A DNA stretch of 62,091 bases from Synergistaceae bacterium (GCA_017405525.1 JAFRAH010000033.1:1-62091); one strand, 5' to 3'; positions 23,413-32,800 are shown, numbered from the stretch's first letter. The notes: a model not told the origin generated them from the sequence alone. Program-made: numbers and translations.

Positions 23413-24328
23413 ACGACAATACCCAGCGTGCTACCTCCTCAAGGTGCGGGACCGTTGCAGTCAGTATGATGCTCCCGTCAGGTTGGGGGTGAAGTTCCTG
23501 CGTTGGGTGCCTCATGACTTCCCCGGCGGCCTCGGCAATGCTCCCGGTAAGTCTCAGCTTTATGGGGTGTCTCTCAGTTCCGGGGGCAACGTTCCACGCT
23601 GTCGATGTGTATTCCTCCGTGAACCCTCCATGTGAAGGCGGTATGTAGCTCTCGGAACTCACGAAGACGCTCATTATCCGGCTCATTCTGTGGGTACTGA
23701 GGGCTTTATGTTTGTGGTTGTAGGAGACCATGTACCAGGCGTTGCCCCTGAAGTAGAAGTCATAGGGTGAGACGAGCCAGCTGCGTGGGGATTTTCCCGG
23801 AGACTTGTAGCGTATCTTCACGGCCTTCATGCTGTACTTCGCGTCAACGAGTGCCCTGAAGACCTCAGCCCTGACCTCGGCGGCAGGGACGGCAATAACC
23901 GTAGACCCCGCCAGATCATAAGCACGTTCTGTGAGTGATGGGTGTATGAAGACTTCGAGCTTCCTCCAGAGTGAGTCCGACGCTTCACGGAGATGAGGCA
24001 GGAAGTGTGAGGACATCTTCAGCCCCGCACGCAAGGCAGTGATCTCGTCGCCTGTTGCCTTGATGCTCACACGGATTAGCGGCTCAAAGTTCAGCATCAC
24101 ATATTTTTTCCTCAGAGGGTCATACTCTATATTTGCCCCGGCGTTGCGCAGTAGCTTCAAGTCATTCTGAAGTGTCCTGTTCTGGAGGTAGCCTGCTGAG
24201 TTGGGACTCCCTGAATCGTATCCTCCTGCCTCCTCAATCTCTGAGCGTGTGGCCTCCCTGTGTTTCTGGAGGAACGTTATTACCCTGAACAGTCTTTCAT
24301 AGCGTCCTGATGAAATATCTTTAGGCAT
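23318..24328 (-). CDS. WYL-domain transcriptional regulator (YafY type)
   Basis: 336 residues from the ATG at 24328, preferred over a TTG at 24340 because the AGGTGGG site is then about 12 nt away. Winged helix-turn-helix about 10-75 (RLFRVITFLQKHREATRSEI), WYL domain about 135-240 (SPYDFYFRGNAWYMVSYNHK, then HRMSRI), and WCX extension about 255-330 with VARWVLSS and ALEPHELV. WYL domains bind nucleic acid or nucleotide ligands and in several phyla control defence genes or DNA-damage responses. Convergent with YbjQ, overlapping its 3' end by 95 bp, so transcription of each may damp the other. Confidence 0.9.
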   Translation of the reverse strand: MPKDISSGRYERLFRVITFLQKHREATRSEIEEAGGYDSGSPNSAGYLQNRTLQNDLKLLRNAGANIEYDPLRKKYVMLNFEPLIRVSIKATGDEITALRAGLKMSSHFLPHLREASDSLWRKLEVFIHPSLTERAYDLAGSTVIAVPAAEVRAEVFRALVDAKYSMKAVKIRYKSPGKSPRSWLVSPYDFYFRGNAWYMVSYNHKHKALSTHRMSRIMSVFVSSESYIPPSHGGFTEEYTSTAWNVAPGTERHPIKLRLTGSIAEAAGEVMRHPTQELHPQPDGSIILTATVPHLEEVARWVLSSSPDAVALEPHELVGMVRELAERTCMLYRTL

Positions 24329-24408
24329 GTGAAATAACAACCCACCTTAAATTTTCGCGGATATGTCTATAATTATGTCATAACAACTTGAAGGGAGCGC
24401 GCCCCAAG

Positions 24409-26143
24409 ATGGACATCAAGATACAGGCTGAAGAACTCAACAGGCTTGCAGGGAGTGAGGAGTCGGGTTACACGATAGGCTATGAGGCTGGCGACACGAT
24501 AATAATCACCGGCAGTGAAGAGCTTGAAGACGGCATGGACATTCTCGATGCTTCAGTGAGGAGGGCAGGGAAACCGTATCACCTCGTCTTTGAGAACGGG
24601 CAGAAATATACCGAGTCATTATGTTGCTTATAGTGGCAGCTGCCTATCACACAACAACAGTATATTGTCATTCACCGCCCCGGAACTTCTGAGCATAGGG
24701 GGATATTTCTTCTCGTTCTTCCCGGAACTTAAGCACGTAAACGCCCCTAAAGTGAGGAGCATTGAGCTCGGCGCATTCACCGGGTGCCTTAGCCTTGAGG
24801 AAGCTGTGTTCCCTGAAGCCGTCAGCCTGAGTGAAGAAGCGTTCTACGGCTGCTCAAATCTTAGAAGGGTCGTAATGCCCAAGGTCAAGAACGTAATATC
24901 ACCTGAGAAAATCTTTTACGACTGCGTGAACCTTGAGAGCGTTGAATTTCCTTCATTGTCGAGTGTAGGAATGGGAATGTTCAAGAACTGCGTGAACCTC
25001 CGGGAAATTAGCCTTCCTTCAGCGACAGAAATTGACGATAACGCATTCACTCACTGCATCAGCCTCAAGAGGGCAGTTCTCCCTTCAGCAAAGACAATCG
25101 GCACTAAGGCATTCAGCAGGTGCACGAGCCTTGAGGAAGTCATAGCCCCCGAAGCTGAGACGATAGATGACGAGGCATTCAGTACCTGCATCTACATAAA
25201 GGCCATAAACCTTCCCAGAGCCCTCACGATAGAGGATGCCTCATTCATGGGCTGCCTGTCGCTGGCTGAAGCAGTGATGCCCCTTGCTGAGTCAGTCGGC
25301 TATGATGCATTCAAGGGCTGCGCAAGCCTCGAAACCGTAGAGATGCCCTCACTCCTTCACATAGGCTCAGGGTCATTCAGGGAGTGCAGGATCACAACCC
25401 TCAACGTTCACCCCGAAGCTGTGGCGGAATATGACTCGTTCGATGTCTCAGCACCCAAGAACTGCCCGGAGATTGGCGGCCTTCATGAGCGCGCAATGAT
25501 GAGGGAGCTTGAGGACCTCGAAGTAAGGGCAGAAGCCGGGAACATGGAAGCACAGTACGAGCTGGGCTGTGTCTACGAGACCGGGAGGCTTGAACGTTTT
25601 GCATCGCGTTATCCATGTGCGCCGCTGGTCTGGACTGCCGAATGTTTCACCCCGGACATAAACGAGGCTATTGAGCTCTGGAAGAAGTCATCAGCTCAGG
25701 AATACCCCCCGGCAATGTTCCGTCTCGCGAAGGAATACGCAGAGGGCACGAACATTCACCAGGACTCACGGGAGGCTGTGAGGCTCTGGGAGAAGGCGGC
25801 AGGTTCAGGGAACGATGATGCTATGCTGTATTTGGGCATGGCCTTTGAGGGTGGCAGGCTCACGGAAAAGAACATCAACGAAGCCCGGAGATATTACCGC
25901 ATGGCCGTGAGGAAGTTCAACGCAGAGGCATTGAGGCACCTCATAAGGCTGAACGGGTCCTGCCCTGAGACTGGAAGCGCAATGCCCGAAGATGAGACTG
26001 AAGCAACATACTTCAAGGCAGAGCACGGGGACGTTAAGGCAATATACCGTCTCGCAAAAACGTGTGAAGAAATCTACGAGGATGAAGACAAGAGGCTTGC
26101 ACTTGTGAGGCTTGCATCTGACCTCAAGAAAGGAAGGCACTAA
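24409..26143 (+). pseudogene. BspA-type leucine-rich-repeat and Sel1-repeat protein, paralog 1, frameshifted
   Basis: Starts with the ATG at 24409 (AAGGGAG upstream), giving the same N-terminus as the two paralogs downstream (MDIKIQAEELN, then GDTIIITGSEEL and KPYHLVFENGQ). The frame shifts by one between about 24604 and 24633, after which the second frame continues to 26143. BspA-like repeats of ~23 residues (pattern FxxCxxLxxVxxPxxxxIxxxA) fill about 80-300 and three Sel1-like helical repeats (for example AMFRLAKEYAEG and AMLYLGMAFEGG) fill about 330-500. No signal peptide. A short MRTG start at 24590 could express the repeat part alone. Probably a protein-binding scaffold; true frameshift or sequencing error cannot be separated here. 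Confidence 0.8.
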
Positions 26144-26147
26144 CTCC

Positions 26148-27779
26148 ATGGACATCATGATACCTGCTGAAGAGCTCAACGAATGCGGCAAAAACTCAAC
26201 CATAACCTACAACGCTGGCGACAGGCTCATCATCACGGGCAGTGAACAGCTCAAGGACTGGGACGCTATAGCCTCAATCGGCTACAGGCTCTGGAAGCCC
26301 TATCACCTCGTCTTCATGAACGGGCAGGAATTATCCCCCACAACCCGCAGAAGCGACCCCGGCAAAATGTTGTCCCTCAAAGCCCCCGACATGGTCGAGA
26401 TAGTCGGGCACGCATTCGATTACTGCTATGACCTCGCCAGCATTGACGCGCCCAAAGTCCGCAAGATAGGTGAGGGAGCGTTCAAGGACTGTATATCACT
26501 CACTGAAGTAGTGTTCCCTGAAGTCGAGGAACTTGGGGAGGAAGCATTTGCCGGGTGCTAAAACCTCCGCAGTGTAGTGATGCCCAAGCTGAGGGAATGC
26601 GAGTGGTACCTTCCTAGCTGTGAGACATTCTTAGGCTGTAGTAACCTAGAAAGCGTCGAGATGCCCTCATTGCTGGATGTCGGGGACGAAATGTTCTTCT
26701 ACTGCCCAAACCTGAAGAGAGCCGTCCTGTCTTCCGCAAAGTCAATAGATAGCCGTGCATTTGCTGATGCCGTGTCCCTTGAGGAGGTCATCGCGCCGGA
26801 AGTTGAGGAGATTGGAGCTGATGCCTTCCGTAATTGCCACGCTCTGAAGAGGGCATATTTCCCCAAGGCAAGGGTCATATGGTCGTCAGCATTCTCACCA
26901 TGTTCCTCACTGTCGGAAGTGGTCATGCCTGAAGCCGAAAAGGTCTGTCGTTCCGCGTTCGCATACTGCCACAACCTCAAGACTGTAGAGATGCCCAAGC
27001 TCCGGGAAATCGATGGAATGTCATTCTTCGGCTGTGAGAACATAACGACCTTCAAGGTTCACCCCGACGCAATAGCACAATGCAACTCTTTCGGCTCAGG
27101 GAAGTATTTCCCCAAAGGCTGCCCGGAAATCGCCGAGCTGAGGAGGCTGGCTTTCTGCAGGGAATATGACAGGATCAAGGCCTTAGCTGACGAAGGAGAC
27201 CCTTATGCACTCTACGACATAGGCATGGTATACGGGACAGGGAAATTCCACATACTCATGGACAATCTGATTGCTGACCTCATAGTTTGCGACGTTGACA
27301 TCAACAAGGCTGTAGAGCTCTGGAAGAAATCCGCTGAACTTGGACATGTCCCGTCAATGAATATCCTTGCTGAGACCTACGCAGAAAGTAAAGGTTACCT
27401 CTATGATCTTGACGAGGCATTGAGATATTGGCGGATGGCCTCAGAGAATGGCAGCACCGAAGCAATGAAGCGTCTCGGCGAAATATTCAGTGATGGCAGA
27501 CTCACAGCAACAGACCTCACTGAATCCCGGAAGTACTACCACATGGCCGTGAAGTCAGGGGACTATGAGGCGTTGCTTGCCCTCGTCAGGCTCAACAGGG
27601 ACAACCCCGAACCTGAGAGCTCCATTCCCGACGATGAGACAGAGGCACTCTACTTCAGGGCAGAACATGGGGACGTTGAGGCTGTGCGTGAGATTGCCCG
27701 CATGTACGAGGAGGACAGCGAGGAGTCACGGAGCTTCTACTATGCCGCCAAAGAACTGGAGAAAGACATGGAGGAATAG
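26148..27779 (+). pseudogene. BspA-type leucine-rich-repeat and Sel1-repeat protein, paralog 2, in-frame stop
   Basis: Same layout as paralog 1: common N-terminus (MDIMIPAEELN, GDRLIITGSEQL, KPYHLVFMNGQ), BspA-like repeats, then Sel1-like repeats (AVELWKKSAELGHVPSMN, AMKRLGEIFSDGRL). The frame is open from 26148 to 27779 except for a TAA at 26559-26561. The sequence on both sides is one repeat unit (FAGC, stop, NLRSVVMP), so a single base change of a sense codon such as AAA explains it. A GTG at 26577 could restart the second part. It follows paralog 1 by four bases. Confidence 0.8.
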
Positions 27780-27785
27780 CACTGC

Positions 27786-28400
27786 ATGGACATAGAGATA
27801 CCGGCATCATACTTCAACAGCAGGCGCAACACGATAGACTACGGGCCCGGCGATACCATCATCATCACCGGCGATGAGCTCGAACACAACTGCACCGGCA
27901 TAGGCTGGGAGGCATTCTGCGACGCTGTCAGGAAGAACGGCAACCCCTATCACCTCGTCCTGAGTAACGGCCAGAAAGGAACGTCAACAATGGGAGTAAC
28001 CTTCGGGCAGGCAATAATGGGCGGCATCATCTCAATCACTGCCCCCGAACTCGAATATGTAGGCACCCTCCTCTTCTCTGGGTGCAACGAGCTCACAGGG
28101 TTAGACCTTCCGCGAGTTACGTTCATCCAGGGCGGGGCTTTCGCGATGTGCCAGAAACTTGAACATGTATCACTTCCTGAAGCCGACTTCATTTATCTCG
28201 ATGCCTTCAGGAAATGCCACAACCTTAAGACCGTTGACCTTCCCAAAGCTAGGGAGCTCTCGGACAATGCTTTTGCGGGCTGTGAGAACCTTGAGGTGCT
28301 TAACATTCCCATGATCGAGACTGTAAGCTGTTCGGCACTGAGTGGCTGCAAAAAACTTCAATGGAGGGATGCATTATGTGTGATGAAGGGAAAACGCTAG
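27786..28400 (+). CDS. BspA-type leucine-rich-repeat protein, paralog 3, short form
   Basis: 204 residues, six bases after paralog 2. It has the shared N-terminal domain (MDIEIPASYFN, GDTIIITGDEL, NPYHLVLSNGQ) and five BspA-type repeats, but ends without Sel1 repeats. The last ~20 residues (KKLQWRDALCVMKGKR) overlap the start of the following peptidase gene and no longer follow the repeat pattern, so the gene looks cut short by the peptidase gene. Confidence 0.8.
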   Translation: MDIEIPASYFNSRRNTIDYGPGDTIIITGDELEHNCTGIGWEAFCDAVRKNGNPYHLVLSNGQKGTSTMGVTFGQAIMGGIISITAPELEYVGTLLFSGCNELTGLDLPRVTFIQGGAFAMCQKLEHVSLPEADFIYLDAFRKCHNLKTVDLPKARELSDNAFAGCENLEVLNIPMIETVSCSALSGCKKLQWRDALCVMKGKR

Positions 28401-29146
28401 AGTACTTCCTCGGTGCATCGGAAGAAAGGAAGACGCTAGAATACTTCCTCGGTGCTCCGCTGAATGACGCTGAGAATGTCCTTGATGACTTCAGGGAGCT
28501 TGAGGGAGCAATCTACCGCCCACAGCGTTTTGATGACAGCAGAGACAGTTTCGTGTACGTTCCGGGAAAACGCAAGGATAGAGTCCTTCTCATTGCCCAC
28601 GCTGATACTGTCTTCGAGTGGGATACCCCCGTGCGCTCCGTGATGCTTGGCAAAGTACAGTACTACAGCGGCACAAAGAACTTAGGGATTGGCGCGGACG
28701 ACAGGGCAGGCTGTGCGATACTCTACCTCTTGAAGGATATGGGTCATTCCCTCCTTGTCCTCAATGGCGAGGAAGATGGCAGCCTCGGAGCATTGAGGAT
28801 AGCCACCGAATGCCCGGAAATTTTTGACGAGCTTAACGAACATTCCTATATGATAGAGTTCGACAGGAGGAACGAGAAAGACTACAAGACCTACCGCATT
28901 CCCGTCAGCGATGAGTTCAGGGCATTCATTGAGGCTGAGACTGGTTACCATGATGCCGGGAGCAGCTCATCAACTGACATAGCCCACCTCTGCGAGAAAA
29001 TCTGCGGGGTTAATCTCAGTGTTGGCTATTATGACGAACATACCCCGATGGAGCACCTGATATATTCCCAGTGGCTCAACACACTTAATATTGCCCGTAA
29101 AATGTTAGAGCCTCCGCAGAAAAGATTTCCGTTAATTCAGAATTGA
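28376..29146 (+). CDS. Zinc metallopeptidase-like protein (M20/M28/M42 clan)
   Basis: 256 residues from the ATG at 28376, with GAGGG 7 nt upstream. Metal-site phrases of the co-catalytic exopeptidase clan are seen: LLIAHADTVFEWD (first histidine/aspartate), GIGADDRAGCAIL (bridging aspartate), LVLNGEEDGSLGAL (glutamate pair), YMIEFDRRN (aspartate) and a late DEHTPMEHL (histidine). Predicted cytoplasmic aminopeptidase or deacylase. The N-terminus carries a 39-bp tandem duplication giving KTLEYFLGA twice. It overlaps paralog 3 of the repeat proteins by 25 bp in another frame. Confidence 0.85.
   Translation: MCDEGKTLEYFLGASEERKTLEYFLGAPLNDAENVLDDFRELEGAIYRPQRFDDSRDSFVYVPGKRKDRVLLIAHADTVFEWDTPVRSVMLGKVQYYSGTKNLGIGADDRAGCAILYLLKDMGHSLLVLNGEEDGSLGALRIATECPEIFDELNEHSYMIEFDRRNEKDYKTYRIPVSDEFRAFIEAETGYHDAGSSSSTDIAHLCEKICGVNLSVGYYDEHTPMEHLIYSQWLNTLNIARKMLEPPQKRFPLIQN
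28391..28455 (+). repeat. Tandem 39-bp duplication inside the peptidase gene
   Basis: A 26-bp near-identical segment at 28391-28416 recurs at 28430-28455, 39 bp apart, encoding KTLEYFLGA twice. The period is a multiple of three, so the frame is kept. Confidence 0.85.
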
Positions 29147-29147
29147 G

Positions 29148-29200
29148 AAAAAAATTCCTCCTCATGGTGATAATATTCATTGTGAAGGAGGTAATTTTTT
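29148..29200 (+). terminator. Terminator-like hairpin that buries the next gene's Shine-Dalgarno site
   Basis: AAAAAATT-CCTCCT (29149-29163) pairs with AGGAGG(T)AATTTTTT (29186-29200) across a ~22-nt loop with one bulge. The right arm is the AAGGAGG ribosome site of the gene starting at 29201 and ends in six Ts. It can act as terminator for the peptidase operon, as a translation block for the next gene, or both. Confidence 0.65.
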
Positions 29201-30412
29201 ATGGACAAATCGAAACTATACGGCCTTTCACATCTCGAATACTTCAGAAACTCACTAGATGAACGCTCACGTGAAGCCCTCAACTCTGCCGTGAAACGCA
29301 TCACCGACACAAAGAGACATGGCGGCAAGGTAATGGTGGTAACAGGCTCAGGCCCGAATATTCACGAGGGAGTAACTACCCTCATTGCCGAGTTGATTCG
29401 TGTAGGCCTGGTTGATGCTGTCTCCACGAGCTCCGCAGTAATCGCCCACGAAATGGCAGGCTCGCTTGACCGTGTCTTCAGGGTTGACGCTAAGGCTCTG
29501 GGTATGGACATGAGCAAGATGCCTCGCGGTGATGTCTTCGAGTTCACCTGCATGAACGACGAGGAACTTGACGCTCTGAAACATGAGATGCCACTTGACG
29601 ATGACCTTCTGGCACGCGGCAGGGCACTACCACGCCTGAACTCCATCATCAAGGCCGCCGGGAACATGGCCTACCCTATGGGCTTGCGAACTGAGAGGCT
29701 CGCTCATGAGGTGTTATCCCTCGCAAGAATGTACGGCCTCCCGTTCGAGACAGTGGCAGGCTGGGGATGTGATGAGCGCACAATGCTGGGGGCTGCCTCA
29801 CGCCGTAATGTCCCGGTACTCGTTACGATCCCTCAGATGGTCGGGGGCGGTGCTGTGGGTATGTCCATAGGCGACAGTATCCCGGTCTCTGAACGCTCAA
29901 TGAGGATCTCCCGGATGCTCGCGTCATGTGATGTGATTATCGAGTCGGCTGTGGCATTGACGCAGGAGATTCACGACGGCCCCTTTGAGTGCTACACAGG
30001 ACACGGAATCTGGGCTTGGTGGTCAGGTCAGAACACCTACAACCTCCGCGACAAGGCATTGATACGCATTGACCTCGACGAAAATTTGCGCAGGGCTGTA
30101 GAACTCAACGCCACAGTTCAGGAGGCAATCGACAAGGGACTTCCCAAGACTAAGGCCGCAAAGATACCCTTCCGTATGGAGATGTCAGCCTTCGCGCGCC
30201 ATGAAGGGAGCATCCCAATTGTCGGGGACATTGGGAAGGTCTGGCCACTGATTGCCCATGACGTAGCGGAGAATTTAGGGGTTGAGCTTGAGTTCCTTTC
30301 AGCCTCTCAGGACACCCCGGAAGGTCAGGCAATGCGTGAGTGGATTGCTGACACTGTGAAGCCACTTGACCGTGAGAAGATGCGTGAACGTTCTGAGGAG
30401 TTCGTGATTTAG
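29201..30412 (+). CDS. Deoxyhypusine-synthase-like protein
   Basis: 403 residues, cytoplasmic. The fold pattern resembles the NAD-binding deoxyhypusine/homospermidine synthase family: VMVVTGSGPNIHEGVTTLIAELI (about 47-69), VDAVSTSSAVIAHEM (70-84), a repeated glycine-rich VTIPQMVGGGAVGMSIGD (about 207-224) and a TGHGIWAWWSG segment (about 266-276). The catalytic lysine of true deoxyhypusine synthase is not clearly identified, and bacteria lack the eIF5A substrate, so another NAD-dependent or amine-transfer reaction is likely. The strong AAGGAGG site lies in a hairpin. Family assignment is tentative; the gene itself is certain. Confidence 0.6.
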   Translation: MDKSKLYGLSHLEYFRNSLDERSREALNSAVKRITDTKRHGGKVMVVTGSGPNIHEGVTTLIAELIRVGLVDAVSTSSAVIAHEMAGSLDRVFRVDAKALGMDMSKMPRGDVFEFTCMNDEELDALKHEMPLDDDLLARGRALPRLNSIIKAAGNMAYPMGLRTERLAHEVLSLARMYGLPFETVAGWGCDERTMLGAASRRNVPVLVTIPQMVGGGAVGMSIGDSIPVSERSMRISRMLASCDVIIESAVALTQEIHDGPFECYTGHGIWAWWSGQNTYNLRDKALIRIDLDENLRRAVELNATVQEAIDKGLPKTKAAKIPFRMEMSAFARHEGSIPIVGDIGKVWPLIAHDVAENLGVELEFLSASQDTPEGQAMREWIADTVKPLDREKMRERSEEFVI

Positions 30413-30496
30413 CCGCTCTCACTATTGCGGATTATTGGCCTTATGCGCTAAAATTTCCTCCAATTTCCATTATGATGCTTTCATGGAGTGTGCCTA

Positions 30497-31336
30497 ATGA
30501 GAAAATATATTGAGCTGGCCATTATTGTCCTGTGTGTCTCACTGTATATGTACCTGACACATGAGCCTGAAGATTTTTCACCGCCTCCCAAGAACATTCT
30601 TCGTATAGGCGTTGAATGCGACTATGTCCCCAACAGCTGGGAAGAATCTGCCGCCACAAAATCAAACGTCCCCATAGCAAACCTTGAAGGCTCTTATGCT
30701 GAGGGCTACGACATCCAGATAGCCAAGCTAGTTGCCGCTGAACTGGGATTTGTCCTTGAGGTCAGAAAAATCGCGTGGAATGACCTCCTCCCTGCCCTAA
30801 TCAATGGCGAGATAGATGCTATATTTTCCTCAATGCTCGACACCGAAGAACGCAGGAAGATAGCTGACTTCTCAGACCCCTACGAGGTGAACAAGGCCGA
30901 GTATGGCATCATGGTTGACAGCGTGAGCCACTATATCACCGCAGGAAAACTTGAGGACTTCCGGGGGGCAAGGATAATCGGCGAGAGAGGCACCAAACTT
31001 GACGAGGTAATAGACCAAATTCCGGGAGTGATTCACCTTCCGCCAAAGGACAAAATCCAGGCAATGATTGACGCGGTACTTAACGAGGAGGCTGACGGGG
31101 CAGTAATCGACACTGACACTGGGCACTTCTACGAGGTCATGAACAAGAACCTCACGCTGATAAAGTTTTCTGAAGAGGCAGGTTTCAGGCTTGGCTTTCA
31201 CGGGGTATGCGCCGGGGTCAGGAAGGACGACACCGAACTTCTCCACAAGATAAATATAGCCTTGAACAATATTCCGAGGAGTGAGCGCAAGAAAATCATG
31301 GACACCGCGACTTCACGGATGATGACGAATCTCTAA
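30497..31336 (+). CDS. Amino-acid-type ABC transporter binding protein, membrane-anchored, copy 1
   Basis: 279 residues from the ATG at 30497 (GGAG 9 nt upstream). One N-terminal hydrophobic helix (IELAIIVLCVSLYMYL) without a clear cleavage or lipobox site suggests an anchored protein. The rest is the SBP_bac_3 fold: ILRIGVECDYVPNSWEE, EGYDIQIAKLVAAEL, GEIDAIFSSMLDTEERR, ARIIGERGTKLDE and GFRLGFHGVCAGVRKDD. No permease or ATPase gene is nearby, so it may be an orphan or act as a sensor. It and the next gene are clear tandem duplicates. Confidence 0.88.
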   Translation: MRKYIELAIIVLCVSLYMYLTHEPEDFSPPPKNILRIGVECDYVPNSWEESAATKSNVPIANLEGSYAEGYDIQIAKLVAAELGFVLEVRKIAWNDLLPALINGEIDAIFSSMLDTEERRKIADFSDPYEVNKAEYGIMVDSVSHYITAGKLEDFRGARIIGERGTKLDEVIDQIPGVIHLPPKDKIQAMIDAVLNEEADGAVIDTDTGHFYEVMNKNLTLIKFSEEAGFRLGFHGVCAGVRKDDTELLHKINIALNNIPRSERKKIMDTATSRMMTNL

Positions 31337-31354
31337 TACAGGGAGTGAATGGCA

Positions 31355-32191
31355 ATGAAGAAATATATTCTGCTTGCCTTGCTGGTGCTCAGTGTGTTCC
31401 TTTTCGTGTTCTTCAGGAGTGAGCCGGAAAAGCCCGCCCCTCAGAAAATCCTGCGTATAGGTGTCGAATGCGATTATGCCCCGAACAACTGGGAGGAACA
31501 TAGACACAGCGAGTTCAACATTCCACTTGCGAACCACGAGGGATATTACGCGGAAGGCTACGACATACAGATAGCGCGGCTCGTTGCCTCAGAGCTCAAC
31601 GCAATGCTTGAGGTGCGAAAAATCCCGTGGAATGACCTCATCCCGGCACTGAACAGGGGAGAGATTGACGCTATATTTTCCGGGATGCTCGACACAACAG
31701 AACGCAGGGAACAGGCCGCATTCTCTGACACCTACGAGATCAGCAAGACCGAATACACCATCATAGTGAATGACGCTAGCCTTTATGCGGGCTCAAAGAA
31801 ATTCACGGACTTCCGTGGGGCGAAGCTCATTGCCCAGAGGGGGACGAACCTTGACCGGGCAATAGACCAAGTTCCGGGAGCTGTTCACGTTCAGCCGGTT
31901 GAGACAGTTCAGGAAATGCTTGACAGCGTGGTAAGCGGCAAGGTTGACGGGGCAGTGATAAACCTCGACGTAGGACGTTCCTACGAGGCCACGCACAGAA
32001 ACCTCAAGGTTATACGCTTTCCTGAAGGTGAAGGCTTTGTTCTTGGTTTTAACGGGATATGTGCTGGAGTTCGGAAGGAAGACGCTGACCTACTCAAAGG
32101 GATAAACCGGGCCTTAAACGGAATATCACGGAGCAGGCGGCAAAAAATTATGGATGAGACAGTTTCCCGGCTATGGAAGAGCATTTCATGA
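31355..32191 (+). CDS. Amino-acid-type ABC transporter binding protein, membrane-anchored, copy 2
   Basis: 278 residues from the ATG at 31355, 9 nt after GGGAG. Same order of motifs as copy 1 (ILRIGVECDYAPNNWEE, EGYDIQIARLVASEL, GEIDAIFSGMLDTTERR, GFVLGFNGICAGVRKED) and the same uncleaved N-terminal helix. Divergence between the two is mainly in the second lobe and ligand region, so the ligands may differ. Both lie in one short operon closed by the terminator at 32208. Confidence 0.88.
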   Translation: MKKYILLALLVLSVFLFVFFRSEPEKPAPQKILRIGVECDYAPNNWEEHRHSEFNIPLANHEGYYAEGYDIQIARLVASELNAMLEVRKIPWNDLIPALNRGEIDAIFSGMLDTTERREQAAFSDTYEISKTEYTIIVNDASLYAGSKKFTDFRGAKLIAQRGTNLDRAIDQVPGAVHVQPVETVQEMLDSVVSGKVDGAVINLDVGRSYEATHRNLKVIRFPEGEGFVLGFNGICAGVRKEDADLLKGINRALNGISRSRRQKIMDETVSRLWKSIS

Positions 32192-32207
32192 CCCAAGAAA
32201 CAAAACG

Positions 32208-32238
32208 CCCCCGGCCATGACAAACCGGGGGTTTTTTT
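32208..32238 (+). terminator. Strong rho-independent terminator
   Basis: CCCCCGG (32208-32214), a 10-nt loop, CCGGGGG (32225-32231), seven Ts. It separates the binding-protein operon from the convergent DJ-1 gene. Confidence 0.93.
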
Positions 32239-32245
32239 GTGCCGT

Positions 32246-32800
32246 CTACCCTCTGTACACTAAGGGGATAAGGAAACCTTCAGCCACCTCGTCAGCCATT
32301 GCCTTGCCCTCCAAAATCTCAAGCAGCTTCAGTGCAAAGAACGGAGTTACTGCCGGGCCCTTAGCGGTCGTTATGTTTCCGTCGGTCTCTACGATGTTGT
32401 GCCCAATCCTCGCACCCGTAAGATGCGACTCAAGTCCGGGATAGCACACCGCAGTCTTCCCCGCAAGAACGCCAGCCTTCCCCAGTGCCGCAGGTGCCGC
32501 ACATATTGCCGCTATGAGCTTGCCTTCAGCGTGGTACTTCTTCACGAGCTCCTGGAGACCCTCATGATCCTTTATCGCCAGTGTTCCGCCCGGAAGTATG
32601 AGCATGTCGAAGTTGTGAGCCTTAACCTCGTCGAACATAGCATCAGCACGGACGGGTATCTTGTTCTTGCTGGTTACTTCAAGGCTCTTCATGAGTGATG
32701 TTATCGTTACGACAACACCGCCACGCCTGAGAATGTCTACGGTTGTTAGTGCCTCGGTCTCCTCGAAACCATCTATGAGGAAAATTGCCGCTGTCTTCAT
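32246..32800 (-). CDS. DJ-1/PfpI-family protein
   Basis: 184 residues from the ATG at 32800, which lies ~9 nt after GAGGTG; a GTG at 32812 would overlap that site. The nucleophile elbow AAICAAP has C100, with the N-terminal acid in LIDGFEETEAL (E14 or E15) and LILPGG before it. DJ-1 relatives act in stress protection (glyoxalase-like or deglycase activities are debated) and some are chaperones. Length and motifs fit the YajL/ThiJ branch. Convergent with the binding-protein operon. Confidence 0.92.
   Translation of the reverse strand: MKTAAIFLIDGFEETEALTTVDILRRGGVVVTITSLMKSLEVTSKNKIPVRADAMFDEVKAHNFDMLILPGGTLAIKDHEGLQELVKKYHAEGKLIAAICAAPAALGKAGVLAGKTAVCYPGLESHLTGARIGHNIVETDGNITTAKGPAVTPFFALKLLEILEGKAMADEVAEGFLIPLVYRG

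Noticed and set aside
24604-24633. Programmed ribosomal frameshift in the first leucine-rich-repeat gene
   Set aside because: No slippery heptamer or downstream pseudoknot was recognised, and paralog 2 is broken by a simple stop, so decay or sequencing error is more likely.
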